From: JAEXOD01 sp937930275
Lineage (GTDB): Bacteria > Bacteroidota > Ignavibacteria > Ignavibacteriales > Melioribacteraceae
DNA length: 6,549 nt
NCBI GenBank assembly: GCA_036733965.1
Contig: DAIMZL010000123.1
Location: 1 to 6,549 of the forward strand
Direction: 5' to 3'
Shown here: in pieces, positions 1-6,277 of the stretch
Layout: each line of letters begins with the position of its first letter
Position numbering within the stretch: position 1 is the stretch's first letter
Translations under genes and position numbers: made by a program
The notes under the pieces: generated by a model
The model's input: the letters and a program-made list of their open reading frames with translations, nothing else
Databases searched by the model: none
Told to the model about the DNA's origin: nothing

Positions 1-1
1 G

Positions 2-79
2 TTTTTTAATAAATCTTTAAGTATTAGTGATAGATTTAAGAAAAAAATTGAAGAGGCACGCAGTCGCTACAAGCAATAA
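2..79 (+). CDS. 3' end of an unidentified upstream gene (partial)
   Basis: An open frame enters from the left edge and ends at TAA (77-79), leaving 25 codons. The tail is rich in Lys, Arg and Glu (RFKKKIEEARSRYKQ), as in an amphipathic helical C-terminus. Codon use (mixed GAA/GAG, CGC, TAC, AAG) looks like real coding sequence, and the other two forward frames close quickly. There is too little to assign a family. It could be a chance open frame, but its position and orientation ahead of the next gene make a genuine gene end more likely than not. Confidence 0.5.
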   Translation, partial: FFNKSLSISDRFKKKIEEARSRYKQ

Positions 80-233
80 AGTTTTATGCTGCAAAGGAAG
101 TAAGATAAAACAATAAATTAATTTTATAAGTTATTCTTATCGCTTAAATTATAAACATAATAGTTGCTAAAGTGAAAATAAATAATTATTTTACATAACT
201 ATAAAAATAGTTTTATTTAAAATTGGAGAACCG
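80..233 (+). other. AT-rich intergenic leader of the TPR gene
   Basis: This stretch is strongly AT-rich with no convincing ORF. It holds several weak AT-only inverted repeats: GTTTTAT (81-87) with ATAAAAC (105-111), AAAATAA (175-181) with TTATTTT (186-192), and AACTAT (197-202) with ATAGTT (207-212) over an AAAA loop. None has a GC-containing stem plus T tract, so no convincing terminator for the upstream gene is visible. A possible but poor promoter pairs TTG (164-166) with TATTTTAC (187-194). A Shine-Dalgarno GGAG (225-228) lies 5 bases before the ATG at 234. Confidence 0.4.
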
Positions 234-1397
234 ATGAATCGTTTTATTATCAGCTTTATAGGTGCATTAACCTTCATGTTATTAGTTGCGGCAAAATGTA
301 ATCCGCCTAAAATCGAATCCGCATTAGTTGCGTTAAATAGACAAGATTATGTAGAAGCCGAGAAAAAATTACAAGAACATTTACAGCAAGATCCGAATAA
401 CGAATATGCATACTTTTTATTAGGTGAAGTTAACCGTAGTAAAGGGGATGTAGCTAAAATGGTTGAAAACTACAACAAAGCAATGTCGTTAGGAAATACT
501 CACGAAAAAGAAATTAAAGTTAACAAATTAGTTACTTGGGGAAATAAATTTAACGAAGCAGTTAACAATTACTACAATCGTGGTATTAAAGTAACAAGTC
601 CCGATACTGCAAAAATATTTTTTAAGAAAGCTGCCGAAGTTTTACGTTTAGCAATTTTATGCGAACCTGATAGTGCAGAAACATATAATGTATTATCTGC
701 TGCTTTAATGAACTCGGGCGAGTATGACGAGGCAACACAAGTTTTAGAGGACTTAAGAAAAATTAGACCGCAAGGTTCAACATATGTTCGTTTAGGTAAC
801 TTATATATGAGAAAAGCCGGTGAAAGCATGTATGCTTTTGATAACAGCAAAGATGCTAAAGATAGCGTTGAAGCCATGAAATACTACAACAAAACTATTG
901 AAGTTTTAGAAGAAGGCAAAGCTAAATTTCCTGAAGAAGGAGATATCTTTACTTTATTGGCAGATGCATATATTAAAGCAAATCGTGAAAAAGAAGCAAT
1001 GGGTTCAGTTTCAGCATTAGTAGCAAAAGATCCTACAAATAAATATTACAGATTTACTTACGGAATCCTTTTATTACGTGCAGGTGAATTTGAGCAATCA
1101 GTTAACGAATTAAAAACAGCAGTAGATGCAGATCCTGAATTTAAGGAAGCAATTTATTACTTAGCCCGTGCTTATGTTAACTGGGGTGTTGTAATACGTG
1201 AAAAAGCCGAAGCAGAAGGTAAAACTGATGAAACCTATATGGAGAAATTTAAATTAGCTATCCCTTACTTAGAAAAAACTTCACTGTTATCACCGGATGA
1301 TGCCGAATTATGGGAGTTGTTGGGTAAAGTTTATGCAAATTTAGGTAAAGAAGAAGAAAGTAAAAAAGCATTTGAAAAAGCTGATTTATTAAGATAA
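234..1397 (+). CDS. Exported tetratricopeptide-repeat (TPR) protein
   Basis: The 387-residue product starts with a secretion signal: Arg3, a hydrophobic core at about residues 4-20, then V-A-A-K-C (18-22). Cys22 suggests a lipoprotein, but Lys at the -1 position does not fit a lipobox, and signal peptidase I cleavage after Ala20 fits as well. The rest is nearly all helical TPR-like units, seen at about residues 26-60, 145-180 (AETYNVLSAALMNSGEYDEA), 236-268, 270-302, 304-315 and 336-385. Pro often follows the second helix (DPNN, CEPD, DPTN, DPEF, SPDD). TPR arrays are protein-binding scaffolds, so a periplasmic or envelope assembly role is inferred; the partner is unknown. ATG at 234 is chosen for its GGAG ribosome site and because the signal peptide begins there. 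Leucine is almost always TTA. A strong terminator follows the gene. Confidence 0.85.
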   Translation: MNRFIISFIGALTFMLLVAAKCNPPKIESALVALNRQDYVEAEKKLQEHLQQDPNNEYAYFLLGEVNRSKGDVAKMVENYNKAMSLGNTHEKEIKVNKLVTWGNKFNEAVNNYYNRGIKVTSPDTAKIFFKKAAEVLRLAILCEPDSAETYNVLSAALMNSGEYDEATQVLEDLRKIRPQGSTYVRLGNLYMRKAGESMYAFDNSKDAKDSVEAMKYYNKTIEVLEEGKAKFPEEGDIFTLLADAYIKANREKEAMGSVSALVAKDPTNKYYRFTYGILLLRAGEFEQSVNELKTAVDADPEFKEAIYYLARAYVNWGVVIREKAEAEGKTDETYMEKFKLAIPYLEKTSLLSPDDAELWELLGKVYANLGKEEESKKAFEKADLLR

Positions 1398-1420
1398 TTA
1401 ATACTTAATATTATAATATA

Positions 1421-1455
1421 CCCACAATTTAGTTCTAAATTGTGGGTTTTTTTTT
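1421..1455 (+). terminator. Intrinsic terminator after the TPR gene
   Basis: A perfect 11-bp stem (1421-1431 with 1436-1446; CCCACAATTTA / TAAATTGTGGG) has a GTTC loop that could pair one step further, and is followed by nine T (1447-1455). The hairpin ends only two bases before the AAGGAG (1458-1463) of the next gene, leaving no room for a promoter between the terminator and that ribosome site. Confidence 0.93.
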
Positions 1456-1468
1456 ATAAGGAGATGTT

Positions 1469-1792
1469 ATGAAAAACGAAAACGAAATGAAACCCCAACA
1501 GATAAATATTGAGCTGGGAGAAAAAGAAGCCGAAGGTATTTATTCAAACTTAGCTATAATTACTCATTCCGGTGCCGAGTTTATAATTGATTTTACTCGG
1601 ATAGTACCGGGAGTACCAAAAGCAAAAGTTCATGCGCGTATAATTACTACACCGCAACATGCAAAAACTTTTATGTTAGCATTAAAAGAAAATATTGAAA
1701 AATACGAAGCTCGATTCGGAGAAATTAAAATTGATGCTCCTCAAAATCCTTTTCCCGGATTTATGGGAAATAATGATGTAAGAGTAAACTAA
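1469..1792 (+). CDS. DUF3467 family small protein
   Basis: The 107-residue product has no signal peptide or membrane segment, so it is predicted cytoplasmic. Residues about 10-82 match the DUF3467 pattern as I recall it: an N-terminal beta segment (QINIELGEKEAEGIYSN), a central strand pair with SGAEFIIDFTRIVPG (34-48), then a conserved KVHARIITTPQHAKTF stretch (53-68) and an amphipathic helix (ALKENIEKYEARFG). The family is widespread in bacteria and some archaea and has no established function. The C-terminus is Pro/Gly/Asn-rich and probably flexible. ATG at 1469 is preferred over the in-frame ATG at 1487 because a strong AAGGAG lies 5 bases upstream. The gene sits between two intrinsic terminators. 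Its transcript must therefore read through the first terminator or start inside or just before it; a TATAAT at 1412-1417 is one possible -10. Confidence 0.85.
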   Translation: MKNENEMKPQQINIELGEKEAEGIYSNLAIITHSGAEFIIDFTRIVPGVPKAKVHARIITTPQHAKTFMLALKENIEKYEARFGEIKIDAPQNPFPGFMGNNDVRVN

Positions 1793-1804
1793 TATTATAA
1801 TATT
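1790..1804. repeat. AT palindrome shared with the previous gene end
   Basis: AATATTATAATATT (1791-1804) is a perfect 14-base palindrome overlapping the end of the DUF3467 stop codon. Fourteen bases, TAATATTATAATAT, occur identically at 1406-1419, just after the stop of the TPR gene. Both copies lie between a stop codon and an intrinsic terminator. The motif is AT-only, so chance in AT-rich DNA is a live explanation. Confidence 0.35.
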
Positions 1805-1820
1805 TAATTACGTTTATATT

Positions 1821-1859
1821 AAACCTTGAAAAACCTATTTTGTTTTTCAAGGTTTTTTT
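1821..1859 (+). terminator. Intrinsic terminator after the DUF3467 gene
   Basis: A perfect 14-bp inverted repeat (1821-1834 with 1842-1855; AAACCTTGAAAAAC / GTTTTTCAAGGTTT) has a 7-base loop and runs into a T tract at 1853-1859. It separates the DUF3467 gene from the receptor cyclase, so the cyclase should have its own promoter in the following 100 bases. Confidence 0.92.
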
Positions 1860-1907
1860 ATTTATAGGGTAATTACATATCTAATTTAAAATAAATTAAC
1901 TTTTTGC

Positions 1908-1938
1908 TATTGTAATTTAATTATTTTTATTAAATTTA
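1908..1938 (+). promoter_or_regulatory. Possible Bacteroidetes-type promoter of the receptor cyclase
   Basis: TATTG (1908-1912) could serve as the -33 element, and TAAATTTA (1931-1938), 18 bases further on, matches TAnnTTTG at all but the last base. The spacing is within the usual range and the start would fall 20-30 bases before the TTG codon. TACTTTTT (1937-1944) is an alternative -7 box without a well-placed partner. Matches of this quality are easy to find in such AT-rich DNA, so this is tentative; it is supported mainly by the terminator directly upstream. Confidence 0.3.
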
Positions 1939-1953
1939 CTTTTTAAAGTGAAT

Positions 1954-1958
1954 GAGAG
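1954..1958 (+). promoter_or_regulatory. Ribosome binding site for a TTG start
   Basis: GAGAG lies 6 bases before TTG at 1965. The same frame has a TGA stop at 1953-1955, so the start cannot be further upstream, and the first in-frame ATG is residue 93, inside the propeller. TTG is thus the only start that keeps the signal peptide. Confidence 0.5.
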
Positions 1959-1964
1959 AATATT

Positions 1965-4900
1965 TTGAAAAAAATTATTAAAATATTTTTGCTAAGTTTA
2001 ATTTTGCTAATACCTTGCAAAGTATATTCTCAAATTCTCTCTTTTCGACTTCTTACTGTGGATGACGGATTACCCCAAAACTCAATTGAAACTATTATAC
2101 AAGATAAAAAAGGGTATGTATGGGTAGGCTGCGAAGGTGGAGTTAGCAGATATGACGGGGTAAATTTTAAAAACTTCACCAAAGAAGACGGACTTTCTGA
2201 TAACCATATACGTAAAATATTTGAAGATAGCAAAGGGGTAATGTGGTTTGCTACTAATAACGGAATAACATCGTATAACGGTAAAAAATTTCAGAAGTAC
2301 TTTAGCGAAAAAGAAAACGCAATTAGCAGAATTTACGATATTACAGAAGATAATAAAGGAAATTTATGGTTTGTTACGGGCTCAAACGGATTAATAAAAT
2401 ATGATAGAAAAAGTTTCACATATTTTTCTAAAGAGAACGGATTACCTACCGACTCGTTACGTAGTTGTTTTGCAGATAAACAGGGGAATTTATGGGTTGG
2501 AACAATGGGTGCGGGAATTGTTCGCCATAATGACGGAAAGTTTTCGGTTATTAATAAGAAGAACGGTATTACGGGGGATTCCGTTTTAACAATTTATCAG
2601 GATAAAACCGGTAATGTTTGGTTCGGTACAAACAACGGAGTTAGCGGATATGACGGAAGTAGATTCTTTTCTATAAATAAAAAATTTACTACTTCGGGTC
2701 TAAAAATTAATACGATAATTGAAGATAATGCAGGTGTACTATGGTTTGGCACAAGCACAGAAGGGATATATTCTTTTGACAAAGATAAAATTGAGCACTA
2801 TACTAAAAAAAATGGGCTTTCAAGCGATATCATCTTGTGTATAATTCAAGATACAAGAGGGGATTTATGGTTTGGTACGAGAGACGGAGGCATTTGTAAA
2901 TTACCGATTGAAAAATTCAAAATATATAATAAATTAAGCGGATTGCCTCAAGAAAATGTTTTTGCAATATATAAAGACAAAAATAATACTCTTTGGTTTG
3001 GACATAACGGATACGGAATTACTCAAGTTTCAGCTAACGGCATAAAATCGTTAAATATAAATAACGGGTTACCGAGTAATGATGTTCCATGCATAATAGG
3101 AGACAAAAGCGGTAACATTTGGGTAGCAACTTTTAAAGGTGTTGTTAAATTTTCAGATTCAAAAAAAGAACATTTTACAGAAAAAAACGGACTAACAAAT
3201 GATATTGTAATATCATTATTTCAAGATTCAAGGCAAAATATATGGTTTGGATGTGCGGGAGGTCCGGCGTTTTATGATTTAAACTATAATAAAATATTTA
3301 GCAGTGATGAGTTTAGAACAGTATTCGGTAAAGTTTGGATAAACAACATTTATGAAGATGCTACGGGTAATATTTGGTTTGCGACTGATGAAAAAGGGGT
3401 GCTTAAATATGACGGTAGAAGATTTACGCAATTTAATACCGAAAACGGTTTTCCGAGCAATATAGTATCATACATAACACAAGATAGATCCAATAATTTT
3501 TGGTTTGCAAGCGAAGACGGATTAATTAAATTTGACGGAAGTAAATATACCGTAATAACAACAAATGACGGATTACCGAGTAATAATTGTTATTTTGCAA
3601 TTGAATACGGCAATTTTATTTACATCGGTACAAATCAAGGTTTAGTAAAATTTGATTACAAAAATTTTGATAGACTTAAAAAGGATGCTTTTAAGCATTA
3701 TACAATTAAGGACGGGCTTGCAAGCAGTGAAATGAATATTGGTGCAATTTATAAGGACAGAGATAATAATTTGTATTTCGGAACTCAAAAAGGAGTTACT
3801 TATTTTAATTTAAATGACCAGCCGTTTTTTACGCCTTCCCCAATTTATTTAAACAATATGAGAATAATTGAGGAAGATAAAACAACAAATTTAGAACCTG
3901 CGGGCGAGTTAGATTTAGCATATACTCAAAATAATATAAGATTTGATTTTATTGCAGTCGGCTTTACTCCGCGTGATAAATATGTTTATAAGCATAGATT
4001 AATCGGTTTGGAAGCCGATTGGATAGAAAGTAACGAACCTTATGCACAATATCCTTATTTACCTCCGGGAAAATATACATTTGAAGTTATTTGTAGAAAT
4101 GCTGACGGAGTTTGGAGTGTTAAACCGGCTTCATTTACTTTTGAGATAAATCCCCCGATTTGGCTTACTTGGTGGGCTATTACATTTTTTATCATATTGG
4201 GCGTTTCATCGATGTACGGTTTTTATTTAATGAAAACCGAACAAGTAAAAAAACGAAATATTGAACTTGCAAATATGGTTAAAGAAAGAACTAAAGATTT
4301 AGAATTAGAGAAAGATAAATCTGATGAATTGCTACTTAATATTTTACCTTTTACGCTTGTTCAAGAACTTAAAACTCACGGAGCCGTAATGCCGAGAGAG
4401 TTTAAAAACGCCTCAATTTTATTTACGGATTTTAAATCATTTACTTTTACCGCTTCAATATTACCGGCGGATAAACTTGTTAACGAACTGAATGAAATAT
4501 TTTTAGGGTTTGATAAAATATCCGATTTTTATGGTTTAGAAAAACTTAAGACAATAGGCGATAGTTATATGGCTGCAGGCGGTTTGCCAAATGAAACTGA
4601 TGATCATGCTCTGCGCGTAGTGTTAGCAGCATTAAAAATGCAAGAATTTATTATTGAAAGAAATAAGAGAGAAGCACTAAAATGGGAAATGAGAGCAGGA
4701 ATACATTGCGGACAAGTGATAGCAGGTGTTGTTGGCACTAAAAAATTTACATATGATATATGGGGCGATACGGTAAATATTGCAAGCAGAATGGAAAGTA
4801 GCGGCGAACCGGGTAAGGTAAATATTTCGGCATTTACTTATATGCTTGTAAAAGATTACTTTATCTGCGAGNNNNNNNNNNNNNNNNNNNNNNNNNNNNN

Positions 4901-5137
4901 NNNNNNNNNNNNNNNNNNNNNNNNNNNNNNNNNNNNNNNNNNNNNNNNNNNNNNNNNNNNNNNNNNNNNNNGGTAAATATTTCGGCATTTACTTATATGC
5001 TTGTAAAAGATTACTTTATCTGCGAGTATAGAGGCAAGGTTGACGCTAAAGGAAAAGGAAAAATGGATATGTATTTTGTTACGGGAATTAAAGATAATTT
5101 ACGTAATTTATTTGATATTGAACAAAAATTTGTTTAA
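1965..5137 (+). CDS. Receptor adenylate cyclase: propeller, Y_Y_Y, TM, class III cyclase (interrupted by a false gap)
   Basis: The inferred membrane receptor makes cAMP from ATP in response to a periplasmic signal. After a signal peptide (1-23, cleavage near YSQ/I) come 14 Reg_prop-type repeats (about 33-616; recurring GLPxN...D..GxxWFGT..G..xYDG), enough for two seven-bladed propellers. A Y_Y_Y domain follows (about 655-728), then one membrane helix (733-755), a coiled-coil linker (757-787) and a class III cyclase domain (from about 814). Metal-binding Asp822 (FTDF) and Asp866 (TIGD) are present. Lys862 and Asp931 (YDIWG) are the adenine-specifying pair, where guanylate cyclases have Glu and Cys. 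The transition-state Asn938 and Arg942 are also present. This output replaces the histidine kinase usual behind such sensors. The 969 residues before the N run join 36 residues encoded at 5027-5137 (YRGKV...EQKFV, stop TAA) once the duplicated 55 bases and the N run are removed, giving 1005 residues. As written, the frame stops falsely at 4976. Confidence 0.9.
4817..4871 (+). repeat. Left copy of a 55-bp exact duplication flanking the gap
   Basis: From GGTAAATATTTCGG to TTTATCTGCGAG, this segment is identical base for base to 4972-5026 and abuts the N run. It encodes the VNISAFTYMLVKDYFICE part of the cyclase domain. An exact duplication ending precisely at both gap edges is the mark of two contig ends that overlap but were not merged. 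Confidence 0.95.
4872..4971. other. Assembly gap of exactly 100 N, probably artificial
   Basis: A run of exactly 100 N is the conventional placeholder for a gap of unknown size. Because both flanks carry the same 55 bases, the true gap length is most likely minus 55. With the N run and one copy removed (155 bases, not a multiple of three) the cyclase frame becomes continuous. Confidence 0.97.
4972..5026 (+). repeat. Right copy of the 55-bp duplication flanking the gap
   Basis: This is the second, identical copy of 4817-4871, starting at the first base after the N run. Directly after it, at 5027, the cyclase frame continues (TAT AGA GGC ...) to TAA at 5135-5137. A length of 55 is a common de Bruijn k-mer size, which fits the assembly-overlap explanation. 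Confidence 0.95.
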
Positions 5138-5143
5138 TTTACT

Positions 5144-5199
5144 CTAAAAGTGAGCTACGTCATAAAAAAATGTGATGTAGATAACATCTGAACTTTTAG
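5144..5199. other. Nested inverted repeats between the cyclase and the secreted-protein gene
   Basis: An outer perfect 8-bp repeat (CTAAAAGT 5144-5151 with ACTTTTAG 5192-5199) encloses an inner 10-bp stem (CTACGTCATA 5155-5164 with TGTGATGTAG 5171-5180, two G-U pairs, A6 loop). The side bulges are 3 and 11 bases. No T tract follows directly; the nearest T6 is 12 bases away (5212-5217), so it is not a classical terminator. It may be the 3' end structure of the cyclase mRNA or a protein-binding region ahead of the next promoter. Confidence 0.5.
5168..5189. promoter_or_regulatory. CRP-like palindromic operator
   Basis: TGTGA (5171-5175), six spacer bases, TAACA (5182-5186) matches 9 of 10 core positions of the E. 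coli CRP site TGTGA-N6-TCACA. By eye, 19 of the 22 positions of the full idealised site agree, including the flanking AAA and the GAT/AT steps. Its centre (5178.5) is about 58-62 bases upstream of the start predicted from the promoter at 5204-5233, the classical class I activation distance. Placement next to an adenylate cyclase gene fits. The site also overlaps the right arm of an imperfect hairpin, and regulator specificity in this lineage is unknown. Confidence 0.45.
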
Positions 5200-5203
5200 T
5201 CTA

Positions 5204-5233
5204 TTGACAAATTTTTTATTTTATTTACTTTTG
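5204..5233 (+). promoter_or_regulatory. Bacteroidetes-type promoter of the secreted-protein gene
   Basis: TTGACA (5204-5209) followed by TACTTTTG (5226-5233) gives an exact match to the TAnnTTTG -7 box, with 19 bases between TTG and the box, as expected for the primary sigma factor of Bacteroidetes. The -33 side also matches the sigma-70 TTGACA consensus. The predicted start is near 5237-5240, giving a leader of roughly 27-30 bases with AGGAG (5255-5259) seven bases before the ATG. Confidence 0.65.
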
Positions 5234-5266
5234 CATGTAACAATATAAACCAATAGGAGCTATAAA

Positions 5267-6190
5267 ATGAAAAAACTATTTACTTTCGTGTTGACATTCT
5301 TTTTTACCGTAGCTGTTTTTGCTACAGAATACTCGGTAACTTACCAGATAAATGTTACAAACCCTTGCACAGGGAACATTTATACAATTCAGAGCGAATC
5401 AGGCTCGTTTATGACGGGAAGCAGCTTTACCGTTGGTGCCGCTACTTTACCGACAGATTTGGCTAACTGGCAAAGCTTATACGATGCACTTGTCGGTAGC
5501 GAATTTGGTATCGATGCAGGTGCATTAAACGAAAATATTACAATCGGTATTAATTTAATGGATTTTAATTGTGCCGTAAACGGACAATACAATAATCCGG
5601 ATTTGTTTATGTTCCTCGGTATTACGGTAATTACAGAAAGTGGTGTTATTACTCCGATAAACGAATTCTTCCATTTTAATCCCGGTAAATACGCTTATAT
5701 TAAAATGCCACGCAGTAGTGCATTAGATGTTTTATTTGCTACTCTAAATTTAAGTTACACTAATATTGCATTCGGTTATTATGTAGCCGGTTTATATACT
5801 TCTGCAGGTTTACACTTTGAAGTTACTCCGACTCATGTTAACTTATATTTATCTCACTTCTCAAAATTTGGCGGCGGAAGAGGCTCGATAGTTAATGTTG
5901 AAGAAGAAACAATTGCCGGAATTCCACAGGGATTCGATTTATCACAAAACTATCCTAATCCGTTTAACCCGACAACCAAAATACGCTATACAATTACTCA
6001 AAGTGGTATAGTTTCGTTAAGAGTTTACAATATTAACGGCGAAGAAATTACAAATTTAGTAGATACATATAAAACACCGGGTATTTATGAAGTAACATTT
6101 AATGCCGAAAATTTACCGAGCGGAGTTTACTTGTATAAACTAACACAAAACAACCAAACATTAACAAAGAAGATGAGTTTAATTAAATAA
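5267..6190 (+). CDS. Secreted protein with T9SS type A C-terminal sorting domain
   Basis: The 307-residue product has a clear Sec signal peptide (1-19, cleavage after VFA). The mature part, about 20-210, belongs to no family I recognise: it looks beta-rich, has two cysteines (34 and 102) that could form a disulfide, and ends with HFSKFGGGRG (197-206), a motif I recall from other secreted proteins in this group. A short acidic linker (VEEE, 211-214) precedes the sorting domain (about 222-307): NYPNPFNPTTKIRY (228-241), LRVYNINGEEI (251-261), LPSGVYLYKL (283-292) and the terminal KKMSLIK. In known systems this domain directs export through the type IX system and is then removed or used to anchor the cargo. 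Start ATG 5267 has AGGAG seven bases upstream. The gene has its own promoter and terminator, so it is probably monocistronic and separate from the cyclase transcript. Confidence 0.88.
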   Translation: MKKLFTFVLTFFFTVAVFATEYSVTYQINVTNPCTGNIYTIQSESGSFMTGSSFTVGAATLPTDLANWQSLYDALVGSEFGIDAGALNENITIGINLMDFNCAVNGQYNNPDLFMFLGITVITESGVITPINEFFHFNPGKYAYIKMPRSSALDVLFATLNLSYTNIAFGYYVAGLYTSAGLHFEVTPTHVNLYLSHFSKFGGGRGSIVNVEEETIAGIPQGFDLSQNYPNPFNPTTKIRYTITQSGIVSLRVYNINGEEITNLVDTYKTPGIYEVTFNAENLPSGVYLYKLTQNNQTLTKKMSLIK

Positions 6191-6224
6191 TTTTATTGCA
6201 TTTTAATTCAAAAAACATTAATAT

Positions 6225-6254
6225 AAGACCGTATAATTTTATACGGTCTTTTTT
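6225..6254 (+). terminator. Intrinsic terminator after the T9SS-sorted protein gene
   Basis: An 11-bp perfect stem (6225-6235 with 6240-6250; AAGACCGTATA / TATACGGTCTT) has an ATTT loop, and T continues through 6254. Only 14 bases separate it from the GAGGT ribosome site (6269-6273) of the next gene, repeating the arrangement seen at 1421-1463. Confidence 0.92.
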
Positions 6255-6277
6255 ATATAACTAATATAGAGGTAAAT

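Noticed and set aside
197..214. AACTAT-AAAA-ATAGTT hairpin followed by T residues, as a terminator of the upstream gene
   Set aside because: The stem is short and nearly all A-T with a tight loop, so it is too weak to call; it is noted only within the leader entry.
572..877. Reverse-strand open frame inside the TPR gene
   Set aside because: It is antisense to a clear TPR-coding sequence, with no ribosome site or recognisable protein features; it looks like a shadow of the codon pattern.
2061..3820. Repeated G-L-P-x-N / W-F-G-T coding units as a DNA tandem repeat
   Set aside because: The periodicity is at the protein level (propeller blades); nucleotide copies are well diverged and do not form a DNA repeat array or CRISPR.
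1965..4976. Cyclase ending at the TAA at 4974-4976
   Set aside because: This stop is read out of frame just after the artificial gap; the merged sequence continues in frame to 5137.
4677..4988. Reverse-strand open frame of about 103 codons crossing the N run
   Set aside because: It exists only because N bases contain no stops. It lies opposite the conserved cyclase domain and would vanish when the gap is closed.
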